From Syntrophomonas sp. (GTDB taxonomy: Bacteria > Bacillota > Syntrophomonadia > Syntrophomonadales > Syntrophomonadaceae): a stretch of DNA of 64,000 bases. The stretch covers positions 307,446 through 371,445 of the forward strand of contig JAENZN010000001.1 in the NCBI GenBank assembly GCA_016841245.1, given 5' to 3'. Position 1 is the stretch's first letter, and every line of letters begins with the position of its first letter. Shown here piece after piece: positions 8,861 through 16,798 of the stretch. The notes under the pieces were generated by a model. That model had not been told where the DNA came from. It saw nothing but the letters and a program-made list of their open reading frames with translations, and did no database searches. A program made the position numbers and the translations under genes.

Positions 8861-8901
8861 TGGAAACACATATGCCCTATATGTGTTTCCAGGACACACA
8901 A
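8851..8901. repeat. Perfect palindrome with 23-bp arms
   Basis: Bases 8851-8873 and 8879-8901 are exact inverse complements around the 5-nt loop GCCCT. The core is GGAAACACATAT...ATATGTGTTTCC. It could fold as a cruciform or RNA hairpin. On the plus strand an A/T-rich tract with T runs follows, but there is no plus-strand gene upstream to terminate. Possible roles are an operator, an element end or a recombination site. Confidence 0.7.
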
Positions 8902-8995
8902 TTGATCAGATTTTTATTATTTTTTCGGCAGCCATGTTTTTTTACACCGTTGCCGGTTTATTTTAAATAAGTGAGATTTTGAATTATCTGATCCC

Positions 8996-9026
8996 ACAAA
9001 AAAAACCAGCTTCATTTATGAGCTGG
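8996..9026 (-). terminator. Rho-independent terminator (minus strand)
   Basis: ACCAGCT and AGCTGGT (9020-9026 and 9004-9010 read on the minus strand) form a 7-bp stem with a 9-nt loop, followed on the minus strand by at least seven T. It lies downstream of the LuxR-type gene and is its likely transcription end. Confidence 0.75.
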
Positions 9027-9279
9027 TATTATTTAAGCGGCTCGTTTACGTTTTTGAAAAGTCATATAGGGGGTTTAAAAGAATATAACAGGATGACAGT
9101 CTTGATATCTGGCAGGGTTTATGAGGGCCATTGACTCGTGGGCTATTAAATGACACAGGAGCTTGCGCCTCGGTTGTCGCCAGCGGCAGTGATGAAAATG
9201 ATGTTGATGTGAGAAGTTTATTCATGAGTCTATACCAATTCACTCGATATTGGTAAAGGCTTAACGGTGATCTTGTGGA

Positions 9280-10005
9280 CTAATTAATTATGCCATTGCG
9301 GAATCCTATAGCCACTGCATGTGAACGATTTATGGCCCCTAATTTCTTAAGAATTGAGGAACAATAATCTCGAACAGTAAGCTGATTGATCCCGAGGCGA
9401 TCGGCTATCTCGTGAATCGTCAAACCGTACGCCAATTCTTGCATAACCTGCAATTCACGGGGTGATAAAGTTATCTCAGATTCGGGTGCCAGTGATAGAC
9501 GAGGAAAAGCTGCATGTTTGCAGGATAAGATGCCCAGTTCATTGCCAATATTCTGCAAAAGATCGAATAGTAGCGAATTATGTTTAATGGTGTTATGGCA
9601 TCCTGAGTCGAGAATTAAAAAACCGTTGACGTTGTGAGCGGTTATCAGCGGTTGAATAATAAGTGATCTAAGTGAAAATATTTGAATGTACTGGTGAGGT
9701 ATTAGTTTTTCAACTAATGCTTCTTTTAGTAAAATGGTACGCCGGCCCATAGCGGCCATGAAAAAGGCTTGACACTCCCTGACATCTTCTCTTATTGATA
9801 TGATGTCATTTTGGTTAAAACCACAGCCGATGGTTCCTTGTTTTATTCGCTTTTCTGCGTCGTATGATATAAAACCTGCTCGTTCAAAGGGAAAATGCTG
9901 TCTCATTCCCTCTATCGCCATCTCAAGAAACTCGGGTCCTTCTGCTGTGTTAAACAATTCTTTCTTATAAAGACAATACTCCTTCCGCCAATCTATTCTT
10001 TCCAT
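9280..10005 (-). CDS. LuxR-type transcriptional regulator
   Basis: A 241-aa DNA-binding regulator. The C-terminal LuxR/GerE helix-turn-helix (about 175-240) is clear: LSPRELQVMQELAYGLTIHE, then IADRLGINQLTVRDYCSSIL and KKLGA. The N-terminal part (about 15-160) has the spacing and hydrophobic pattern of a GAF-like sensor (FERAGFISYD, LIIQPLI, GFLILDSG) but no ligand can be named. It has no phosphoacceptor receiver domain. It is transcribed away from the alcohol dehydrogenase fusion across 575 bp, so it may control that gene. Its own end is marked by a terminator at 8996-9026. Confidence 0.85.
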   Translation of the reverse strand: MERIDWRKEYCLYKKELFNTAEGPEFLEMAIEGMRQHFPFERAGFISYDAEKRIKQGTIGCGFNQNDIISIREDVRECQAFFMAAMGRRTILLKEALVEKLIPHQYIQIFSLRSLIIQPLITAHNVNGFLILDSGCHNTIKHNSLLFDLLQNIGNELGILSCKHAAFPRLSLAPESEITLSPRELQVMQELAYGLTIHEIADRLGINQLTVRDYCSSILKKLGAINRSHAVAIGFRNGIIN

Positions 10006-10129
10006 AAATGACCATCCTTTACATACTGTTTTCTGATCGATTTTAAAATAGAATAGTATTGCGAATAATTATACATATATTTTTCCACATATTGGACCTT
10101 AAATTATACCCCCAAGAATCCTCATTGTC

Positions 10130-10151
10130 AATTACTGATATTTCAGTGATT
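10130..10151. promoter_or_regulatory. 22-nt near-palindrome, possible operator
   Basis: Arms AATTACTGA and TCAGTGATT with a TATT centre. It lies between the divergent LuxR-type and dehydrogenase genes and differs in sequence from the GC-rich sites nearer the dehydrogenase. A LuxR-type binding site is possible but untested. Confidence 0.35.
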
Positions 10152-10356
10152 GAATATTTTTTATAATACCCTATCCTTGAAATATAAGATTTTTTTTTAG
10201 GGAAGCTGCATTTTCCAAATGAAAGAATTTTATTGCGCTATACTCCAATATTATCAAGGACTTGAAGTTCTTACTTTTTGCAAAACTTGAGCTATTGTTG
10301 CCAATTCGATCCTGACATCCAGTCTTTCTATTGCATTCAAATTTTTTCTTTCATTT

Positions 10357-10502
10357 TAGCCGGTTAGCCGACGGACATAACAGCCTCAGTTGTTTTTTCA
10401 GGGATATTTATCACCACATTCAGTCGGCCGACCGACCTATATAGCATCCTCAGTTATTCTATTAAGGGTATTTATCACTATATTCAGTCGGCCAGCCGTT
10501 CG
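10357..10502. promoter_or_regulatory. Three GC-rich operator-like sites at 64-bp spacing
   Basis: Sites start at 10361 (CGGTTAGCCGACGG), 10425 (CGGCCGACCGACC) and 10489 (CGGCCAGCCGTTCG). All fit a palindromic consensus near GTCGGCYRRCCGAC and stand out in AT-rich DNA. The intervening DNA is also repeated: 10384-10429 and 10448-10493 align with few changes, so the array arose by tandem duplication of a 64-bp unit. 64 bp is about six helical turns, which would place the sites on the same DNA face. A related half-site pair precedes the TetR-type gene at 17163-17180. Confidence 0.6.
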
Positions 10503-10580
10503 AGTTTTCCGAGAGGGGGTATGCAAGTATTGACCAGGTTTCAGGTTATTTGACAATTCAAGAATGGAGGAGGTTTAAGA

Positions 10581-13247
10581 ATGGATCATTACAAATTGTT
10601 TATCAATGGTGAGTTTGTCGATGCAAAGGATGGAAAGGTGTATGAGACTATTGATCCGGGAAACGAACAGGTAATCGCAACGGTGGCCCAGGCCGGATTG
10701 GCCGATGCAGAAGCTGCCATCATGGCCGCCCGCCGTTCTTTCGACAGCGGAGTATGGAGCGGTTTAACTCCGGCGGCCCGTGCGCAAAAGGTCTATGATT
10801 TTGCTGATCAGATCAATACTATGGCCATGCGTCTGGCCGTTACGGAATCCATGGATGCCGGCCAGGTCATCAATTTTTCCAAGGTGACGCCCCTGGGCTT
10901 CGGTGCCAATATGATGAAGGATCTGGCTAATTATGCTTCCTTCAAATATCCCTGGGAGGAGGAAATAAAAGTTCAAGGCAATCCCTTTGATTTTGGACGC
11001 GACTACATTCGCCGCGAACCGGTCGGCGTCTGCGTAGGCATTATCCCCTGGAATTTTCCCATGGTCATGGCCTTCTGGAAGATCGGCCAGGCCATCATTA
11101 TGGGCAATTCAATCGTCTTGAAGCCGGCCTCGGTGACGCCGCTTACGGCCCTCATCATCGCGGAGGCTTCGAAAATTGCGGGCATTCCCAATGGTGTCAT
11201 CAATGTGATTCCCGGCCCGGGCGGATCGCTGGGCAAGGTTCTCTGCACCCATCCAGAAGTCGATAAGATCTCCTTTACCGGCAGTACCGAGGTGGGGCGG
11301 GAAATCATGCAGATGGCCTCCGGGACGGTCAAAAAGGTAACCCTCGAACTGGGAGGCAAATCAGCCAATATCGTCCTGGATGACTGCGATATGGATCATG
11401 CCATAGATGTAGCGGCTTTCGGAACATTCTTCCACATGGGTCAGGTTTGTGAATCAGGCACCCGGGTATTAGTTCACTCGAAGATCTACGATGAATTCGT
11501 GGAAAAATTCAAAAAACGGGCCGAGGCCCTGCGTGTCGGCTATCAGCTTCTCGGAACCACCCACCAGGGGCCTCTGGTCAGCCGTGAGCAATTGGCCACG
11601 GTTGACGGATATGTCCAAGTGGGTAAGAAAGAAGGCGCTACCCTGATCACCGGCGGTAAACGCGTAGAAGTCCAGGGAATCAAGGGCGGTTTCTATTATG
11701 CGCCCACCGTATTTGCGGATGTGAAAAACGACATGCGCATTGCCCAGGAAGAGATCTTCGGCCCGGTTGTTTCCCTTATAAAATTTGACAGCGACGAAGA
11801 GGCAGTGGCCATCGCCAACAAATCCATCTATGGGTTAGGCGGAGGTGTCCTTTCCAACAATACCGCCCGGGCCGAACGCATTGCCCGGCAGGTCCGTACA
11901 GGAACTATGTGGATCAACAACTACCATTACTTCGGCCACTTCTGTCCTTTCGGCGGCTACAAGCAGTCCGGCGTCGGGCGTGAACTCAGCCACATCGGTT
12001 TGTCAGAATATACGCAGACTAAACGGATTCATGTTAGCAGTTTTGCCCACGCCGAATCGAATTACACCATTTCGGCTCTCATTTCCGATAATAAATCGCT
12101 TCCTAAATATATCTACAATTGCCCCACCAAGATCAACGCCGGTCACGGGTCACTGGCTTCCGTAGCCAAGGAAGTGGTTGACCTGGGCTGCAGCCGGGCC
12201 CTTATCTTGACAGATCCCGGCATCATCAAGGCTGGTCTTGCCCAGCTGGCTCAGGATGCCCTGGCGGACTTCTGCGTCGGCGTTTTCAGTGATATTCCCC
12301 AGGATACGAACCTGGAAACAGTTGATGCCGCCGTTGAAATGGGCCGTCAATTAAAGGCCGATTGCATCGTAAGTGTAGGCGGCGGAAGCGTCATCGACAC
12401 GGCCAAGGCAGTCTGCACTACCCTGAAGAACGGGGGGTGCTGCAATGATAATATCTCCTGGTCCAGACTCCATGAACCCCAAACACCTCATATAGTTATT
12501 CCGACCACCTCGGGAACCGGAAGCGAGGTAACCTGGGCTGCGGTTATCAATAACAAAGTCGCCGGACGCAAGTCCTATATTATTGAATCCTGGCTGGCAC
12601 CGAATGTAGCTATCCTCGATCCGCGCTTCACCATGACCCTGCCTCCGCGACTGACAGCCGGTACGGCCATGGATGCCATGACCCATTCCATTGAGGCACT
12701 GACCACCATCACCACCAATCCTATTTGCGACGGCCTTGCCTTGCATGCTATTCGTTTGATTAAGGAAAACCTTCCAATTGCCGTCAAGGATGGCAAGAAC
12801 GAAGCGGCACGCTTAAATCTGGCGGCGGCCTCGACGATGGCGGGGTGTGCTTTCACCATTTCCTTTGTTGCCCTGGCTCATTCCATGGCCCATACTCTTG
12901 GTCATCTCTATGGTGTGCCCCATGGCGAGGCCTGCGGCCTGGTGCTCCCCAAGGTGATGCGCTTCAATGTCGACCATGCCACGGATAAGCTGGCTTTGAT
13001 CGCTCAGTCACTGGGAGTCAATACCTTCGGTATGGATAAGCGCGATGCCGCGTTCGCGGCTGCCGATGAAATCGAAAAGTTAATGAAGGAGGTTGGCCAT
13101 CCGCTTACCCTGCGTGAGGTCGGTGTTCCGGAAGACGGTCTTATGGAATGCAGCCTGCATGCCATGGGCGACGCGGTTACCCTTTACAATGCACGTCCTG
13201 TGGCCAGCCCGGATGAAATCCTCGAACTCTATAAACAGGTTTACTAG
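10581..13247 (+). CDS. Aldehyde dehydrogenase-alcohol dehydrogenase fusion
   Basis: An 888-aa two-enzyme fusion. Residues about 1-490 are a classical NAD(P)-dependent aldehyde dehydrogenase with general-base E256 in LELGGKSA and catalytic C290 in GQVCESGTRV. This is the type that makes carboxylic acids, not the CoA-acylating domain of AdhE. Residues about 505-888 are an iron-type alcohol dehydrogenase with cofactor motif GGGSVIDTAK and metal ligands D698, H702, H767 and H781. The overall order therefore mimics AdhE but with a different first domain, so the expected net reaction is alcohol to aldehyde to acid with two NADH, or the reverse of the first step. Codon use is G/C-ending and base composition clearly higher in G+C than in flanking genes, suggesting transfer. 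The start has GGAGGAGG nine bases upstream. The substrate is unknown. Confidence 0.9.
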   Translation: MDHYKLFINGEFVDAKDGKVYETIDPGNEQVIATVAQAGLADAEAAIMAARRSFDSGVWSGLTPAARAQKVYDFADQINTMAMRLAVTESMDAGQVINFSKVTPLGFGANMMKDLANYASFKYPWEEEIKVQGNPFDFGRDYIRREPVGVCVGIIPWNFPMVMAFWKIGQAIIMGNSIVLKPASVTPLTALIIAEASKIAGIPNGVINVIPGPGGSLGKVLCTHPEVDKISFTGSTEVGREIMQMASGTVKKVTLELGGKSANIVLDDCDMDHAIDVAAFGTFFHMGQVCESGTRVLVHSKIYDEFVEKFKKRAEALRVGYQLLGTTHQGPLVSREQLATVDGYVQVGKKEGATLITGGKRVEVQGIKGGFYYAPTVFADVKNDMRIAQEEIFGPVVSLIKFDSDEEAVAIANKSIYGLGGGVLSNNTARAERIARQVRTGTMWINNYHYFGHFCPFGGYKQSGVGRELSHIGLSEYTQTKRIHVSSFAHAESNYTISALISDNKSLPKYIYNCPTKINAGHGSLASVAKEVVDLGCSRALILTDPGIIKAGLAQLAQDALADFCVGVFSDIPQDTNLETVDAAVEMGRQLKADCIVSVGGGSVIDTAKAVCTTLKNGGCCNDNISWSRLHEPQTPHIVIPTTSGTGSEVTWAAVINNKVAGRKSYIIESWLAPNVAILDPRFTMTLPPRLTAGTAMDAMTHSIEALTTITTNPICDGLALHAIRLIKENLPIAVKDGKNEAARLNLAAASTMAGCAFTISFVALAHSMAHTLGHLYGVPHGEACGLVLPKVMRFNVDHATDKLALIAQSLGVNTFGMDKRDAAFAAADEIEKLMKEVGHPLTLREVGVPEDGLMECSLHAMGDAVTLYNARPVASPDEILELYKQVY

Positions 13248-13264
13248 GCGTCCAATAAAATTGC

Positions 13265-13292
13265 AGGGGCAGGGGGATCAACCCTTGTCCCT
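13265..13292 (+). terminator. Stem-loop after the dehydrogenase fusion
   Basis: AGGGGCAGGGG (13265-13275) pairs with CCCTTGTCCCT (13282-13292), 11 bp including two G-T pairs, six-base loop. There is no T tract after it, so it is either a weak terminator or an mRNA 3' stabiliser. It lies 18 bp after the stop codon. Confidence 0.4.
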
Positions 13293-13448
13293 TACATCTA
13301 TTAATGTGCGGCTTTGGACAGGAAGGGATGATGCTAACATAAAGCGGTGATCCAAAGACAAATAAAACGGACTTTGCTCCCTGCTAAATGAGGGACTAAT
13401 GCCTCCACGTGTAAAAACACTTAATACTCAATGGGAGAGGTTCTGGAA

Positions 13449-14312
13449 ATGCACATACTGGTTGTATATAAAACACAAGATCAAGCCAAAAAACCAGCCA
13501 TCAAGCTAACGCGGCATCTGGCGGCAATTGAGGGTGTGGAAGCAGAATGTATTGCCGTAAATGAACTGCTAAGCCATCGGAGGCCGGATGTGGACTTAGT
13601 ATATGTACTGGGTGGGGATGGTACCATTTTAAGGGTTGTCCATTGTCTATTCGATCAGGTTGTTCCAATATTAGGAGTTAATCTTGGGAAAATCGGTTTC
13701 CTGGCCAGCATCGAACTGGGTGATTTATTTAGTTCCGCAGATCAGGTCCTTAGCGGTGACTTCCAGATGGAAAACCGAATAATGCTTGATATCCTGGTAT
13801 TAAGAAATGGGCAGGTTGTGCTATCCGATACTGCCCTTAATGAAGTAATCATTAAGAGCCAGGTCCCCCAAACTATCAACATTAGCATAATTAAAGACGG
13901 AAGATTTTACTCCGAAATTGAAGGCGATGGGCTCATTTGTTCCACCCCAACCGGATCAACGGGTTATTCATTTTCAGCAGGTGGGCCGATTATTGAAGGG
14001 CAGGTTTCAGCACTGAGCATTACGCCGATTTGCTCATTATTATCTATTTCTCGGGCTCAAATTGTCAATTCTGACTGTAGATTAGTGTTTGTTTATGATT
14101 CTGTTCATGACGCCAGAGTTTCCATAGATGGAGAAGAGAAAATTGCTCTTTTTCAGGGAGATCAGATCTGCGTTCAGAAATCTTCACAAATAGCCCGCTT
14201 TGTTCAGATGCAAGTGATCAGTTCGTCCGAGAAGATGCTGCACAAAGCCAATTTGAGGTTCAGTAAAACAACCTCTAACCGTCCCCATAGGAAGTCCATC
14301 ATTCCCAAATGA
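13449..14312 (+). CDS. nadK: NAD kinase
   Basis: The 287-aa enzyme phosphorylates NAD+ to NADP+. Diagnostic motifs are present: GGDGT with the catalytic aspartate (55-59), NE (131-132) and PTGSTGYSFSAGGP (167-180). The protein is otherwise a normal-length ATP-NAD kinase. ATG 13449 is chosen because GGGAGAGG lies just upstream; an in-frame ATG at 13431 overlaps that site and would add six residues. It stands between the dehydrogenase fusion and nfnAB. This fits a role in keeping the NADP pool for the transhydrogenase, although a housekeeping role is equally possible. Confidence 0.93.
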   Translation: MHILVVYKTQDQAKKPAIKLTRHLAAIEGVEAECIAVNELLSHRRPDVDLVYVLGGDGTILRVVHCLFDQVVPILGVNLGKIGFLASIELGDLFSSADQVLSGDFQMENRIMLDILVLRNGQVVLSDTALNEVIIKSQVPQTINISIIKDGRFYSEIEGDGLICSTPTGSTGYSFSAGGPIIEGQVSALSITPICSLLSISRAQIVNSDCRLVFVYDSVHDARVSIDGEEKIALFQGDQICVQKSSQIARFVQMQVISSSEKMLHKANLRFSKTTSNRPHRKSIIPK

Positions 14313-14426
14313 TTTAAAGCCGTTAAGAAGTGATCAGTTTTAAGGACCGAACTGCTTATTGCTTTCGCTTGTCTGGTTTAAACAAAAATCATTAATAAAT
14401 TAGAAAATTTAAGGAGGATGCATGCC

Positions 14427-15281
14427 TTGAAGCAAACAGAAAAGTATCGGATTCAACGAAAAGCTTGCCTGGGGCCAGGCTTGAAGTTGATGGATATCTG
14501 GGCTCCAGAGATAGCGGCCAAAGCCAAACCGGGACATTTTATTATCCTGCGTACTGATGAAAAAGGTGAACGGATTCCTTTAACCATTGCTGACCTAAAC
14601 CAGGAACAAGGGCTGGTCACCATCATCTTCCAGGAAGTGGGTCGAAGCACCGATGACCTGGGCAGGATGGAGGAGGGTGATTACTTGGAGGACTTTGTCG
14701 GACCTCTGGGCAGGGATTCTGAAATTGATAATTTTGGCACTGTAGTTTGCATAGGCGGGGGAGTGGGAACAGCTCCTATTTATCCTATCACGCGCGCCTT
14801 ATATCTAAGGGCCAACCGGGTGATTAGCATTATCGGGGCCAGAAATGTCGATCAATTAATCTTAGAGGAAGAAATGCGGAAAGTCAGTCATGAACTTTTT
14901 GTGGTCAGCGATGATGGCAGCATTGGAGAAAAAGGACTGGTCACCGCACCCTTGTATAAGATATTGGAAGAGGAGAAAGTGGACCGGGTAGTGGCAATCG
15001 GTCCCCTGGCAATGATGAAAGCGGTCAGCGAGGCAACCCGAACTTTCGCAGTACCCACCATCGTTTCCCTGAACCCCATCATGGTGGACGGCACTGGCAT
15101 GTGCGGCGGCTGCCGGGTGGTAGTTGGGGGCCAGACTCGGTTTGCCTGTGTTGATGGGCCGGAATTCGATGGGCATCAGGTAGATTGGGATAAGGCCCGG
15201 CAGCGGGCGCGCATGTTCCTTCCCCAGGAAAAATCGGCCCGGGAAGCCATCGGAGGTGAATGCACATGCCGGAAAAAATAA
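14427..15281 (+). CDS. nfnA: NfnA, NADH-dependent ferredoxin:NADP+ oxidoreductase small subunit
   Basis: The 284-aa flavoprotein is homologous to dihydroorotate dehydrogenase electron-transfer subunits and sulfide dehydrogenase alpha subunits. It shows the FAD/NAD reductase fold (RIPLTIAD; GGGVGTAPIYPI) and a C-terminal [2Fe-2S] site (GTGMCGGCRVVV then FACVDGPEFDG). With NfnB it couples exergonic and endergonic electron transfers between NADH, reduced ferredoxin and NADP+. The Shine-Dalgarno AAGGAGG (14411-14417) touches the ATG at 14418 directly, so the in-frame TTG at 14427, nine bases downstream of it, is the more likely start. It overlaps nfnB by 16 nt. Confidence 0.92.
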   Translation: MKQTEKYRIQRKACLGPGLKLMDIWAPEIAAKAKPGHFIILRTDEKGERIPLTIADLNQEQGLVTIIFQEVGRSTDDLGRMEEGDYLEDFVGPLGRDSEIDNFGTVVCIGGGVGTAPIYPITRALYLRANRVISIIGARNVDQLILEEEMRKVSHELFVVSDDGSIGEKGLVTAPLYKILEEEKVDRVVAIGPLAMMKAVSEATRTFAVPTIVSLNPIMVDGTGMCGGCRVVVGGQTRFACVDGPEFDGHQVDWDKARQRARMFLPQEKSAREAIGGECTCRKK

Positions 15282-16663
15282 ATTATGTTCGTGAAAAAAT
15301 GCCTGCCCAGGACCCGGCAATACGGGTGACAAATTTTAACGAAGTGGCTCTGGGTTATGATGCAGAGACCGCTATGAAGGAAGCTTCACGCTGTCTGGCC
15401 TGTAAAAGGGCTCCCTGCAAAGATGGCTGCCCGGTGGGAATTGACATTCCCGACTTTATAAAGCAGATAAAAGAAGGGAATTTCAGTGGGGCTATTGCCA
15501 CTATAAAAGAAAAAAACAGTCTGCCAGCTATTTGCGGACGGGTTTGCCCGCAGGAGAGCCAGTGTGAGAAATACTGCATATTGAGTAAAAAAGGCGATGC
15601 AGTAGGAATCGGGCGTCTGGAGAGATTTGCCGCCGATTATGAAATGAGCCAGGGCGAAACAAAGATAAAGAAACCGGCATCTCCCAGCGGTCGGAAAGTA
15701 GCCATCGTTGGCTCCGGGCCTTCCGGTCTGACGGCCGCCGCTGACCTGTGCTTGCTGGGGCATGATGTGATCCTTTTTGAAGCCCTGCATACCCCAGGTG
15801 GAGTACTGGTTTACGGTATTCCAGAGTTCCGTCTGCCCAAGGACATTGTGGCCCGGGAAATTGAGACCATTGAAAAAATGGGGGTTGAGATCCGTACCAA
15901 TATGGTAATCGGGAAAATTTACACCCTGGATGAACTATTGAACTCAGATTATGACGCTATTTTCATAGGAACCGGAGCCGGGCTTCCTTACTTCATGAAC
16001 ATTCCAGGAGAAAACCTGAACGGGGTGTATTCGGCCAATGAATTCCTGACCCGGGCCAATCTCATGAAGGCCTATCTGTTTCCCGAGCATATCACCCCCA
16101 TCTATGTGGGACAAAGGGTGGCGGTTATCGGGGGAGGCAATGTGGCTATGGATGCTGCCCGTACCGCCCTGCGGCTGGGCGCTAAAGAATCCTATATCGT
16201 CTACCGGCGAACCGACAGAGAAATGCCGGCCCGCCATGAAGAGGTGGAGCACGCCTATGAAGAAGGTGTGCAGTTCCATTTTCTCGCTTCACCCACCGGT
16301 ATTGAAGGTGATGAGCAGGGTTGGGTCAAGGGGCTTAACTGCCTGCGCTATGAGTTGGGCGAACCGGATGCCAGCGGGCGTCGGAGTCCGGTGCCCATAG
16401 AAAGATCGGATTTCTTCATGCCCATGGATACTGTGATCATGGCCATCGGCCAGGGGCCTAATCCCCTGGTGCCAGCCACGACACCCGATCTGGAAACCAA
16501 CCGCTGGGGAAATATCGTAGCTGATGAAGCATCGGGCCGCACTTCCAAGACAGCGGTTTTTGCCGGGGGCGATGTAGTCACCGGTGCAGCCACTGTCATT
16601 CTGGCTATGGGCGCGGGCAAAAAAGCGGCCCAGGCCATTGATGAATATTTAAAAAGCCTGTAG
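15266..16663 (+). CDS. nfnB: NfnB, NADH-dependent ferredoxin:NADP+ oxidoreductase large subunit
   Basis: The 465-aa partner of NfnA belongs to the glutamate-synthase small-subunit family. The N-terminal cysteine clusters for two [4Fe-4S] centres are CLACKRAPCKDGCPVGIDIP and ICGRVCPQ...QCEKYC. FAD binding is VAIVGSGPSGLTAA (about 148-161) and NADPH binding is RVAVIGGGNVAMDAA (about 280-294). ATG 15266 is chosen since GGAGGTG lies eight bases upstream; ATG 15260 would be too close to it. The absence of a glutamate synthase large subunit and the presence of nfnA next door favour Nfn over GltD. Confidence 0.92.
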   Translation: MPEKINYVREKMPAQDPAIRVTNFNEVALGYDAETAMKEASRCLACKRAPCKDGCPVGIDIPDFIKQIKEGNFSGAIATIKEKNSLPAICGRVCPQESQCEKYCILSKKGDAVGIGRLERFAADYEMSQGETKIKKPASPSGRKVAIVGSGPSGLTAAADLCLLGHDVILFEALHTPGGVLVYGIPEFRLPKDIVAREIETIEKMGVEIRTNMVIGKIYTLDELLNSDYDAIFIGTGAGLPYFMNIPGENLNGVYSANEFLTRANLMKAYLFPEHITPIYVGQRVAVIGGGNVAMDAARTALRLGAKESYIVYRRTDREMPARHEEVEHAYEEGVQFHFLASPTGIEGDEQGWVKGLNCLRYELGEPDASGRRSPVPIERSDFFMPMDTVIMAIGQGPNPLVPATTPDLETNRWGNIVADEASGRTSKTAVFAGGDVVTGAATVILAMGAGKKAAQAIDEYLKSL

Positions 16664-16678
16664 AGTTTGCCGATAATT

Positions 16679-16798
16679 TTGACCATCAACAGTTGCAGTA
16701 TCTGCGAATTCTGTTGGGAAAGCTGTGCCAAAGATGCTATTTTGCTGTTTGAACAATGGCGGGCACCAGCGACTGTACTTAATAAACGCACCTGTTAA
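16679..16798 (+). CDS. 39-aa ferredoxin-like peptide (candidate)
   Basis: Directly after nfnB and in the same frame, an open frame encodes TINSCSICEFCWESCAKDAI and then about 20 residues before TAA at 16796. The CxxCxxCxxxC spacing matches a [4Fe-4S] site, although the usual proline after the last cysteine is alanine. Possible starts are TTG 16667 or TTG 16679, neither with a convincing ribosome binding site. It may be a tiny iron-sulfur peptide, a remnant of a ferredoxin or a lost C-terminal part of the upstream gene. It is too short to be sure. Confidence 0.35.
   Translation: MTINSCSICEFCWESCAKDAILLFEQWRAPATVLNKRTC

Larger units (their letters stand above)
8482..9279. other. Intergenic region, 0.8 kb, with gene debris and palindromes
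   Basis: No intact gene was found. On the minus strand an open stretch from about 8810 to 8627 is broken by a TAA at 8738-8740. It reads ...KISPDKMRDLVFKSLM, stop, ISGYGDEKQCIETLKHSFFLYLD..., which looks like protein sequence of an unrecognised decayed gene. To the right are a 33-nt dispersed repeat, a 23-bp-arm palindrome and a terminator (listed separately). The short open frames at 9046-9243 have no good ribosome binding site and resemble nothing I know. Confidence 0.4.
10006..10580. promoter_or_regulatory. Divergent control region between the LuxR-type gene and the dehydrogenase fusion
   Basis: No gene. The left 330 bp are AT-rich. The right part holds two tandem 64-bp units and three palindromic operator-like sites (listed separately). 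A 22-nt near-palindrome sits at 10130-10151 (AATTACTGA / TCAGTGATT), 8 of 9 arm bases matching. No confident -35/-10 pair was identified. GGAGGAGG precedes the fusion start. Confidence 0.6.

Noticed and set aside
9046-9243. 65-codon minus-strand frame downstream of the LuxR-type gene
   Set aside because: No ribosome binding site, unlikely composition, and it lies between the LuxR-type gene and its terminator; nothing recognised.
10581-13247. Naming the fusion adhE
   Set aside because: The first domain has signatures of acid-forming aldehyde dehydrogenases and not of CoA-acylating AdhE domains.
15266-16663. Naming the gene gltD (glutamate synthase small subunit)
   Set aside because: No large subunit is nearby and the overlapping partner is an NfnA-type flavoprotein.
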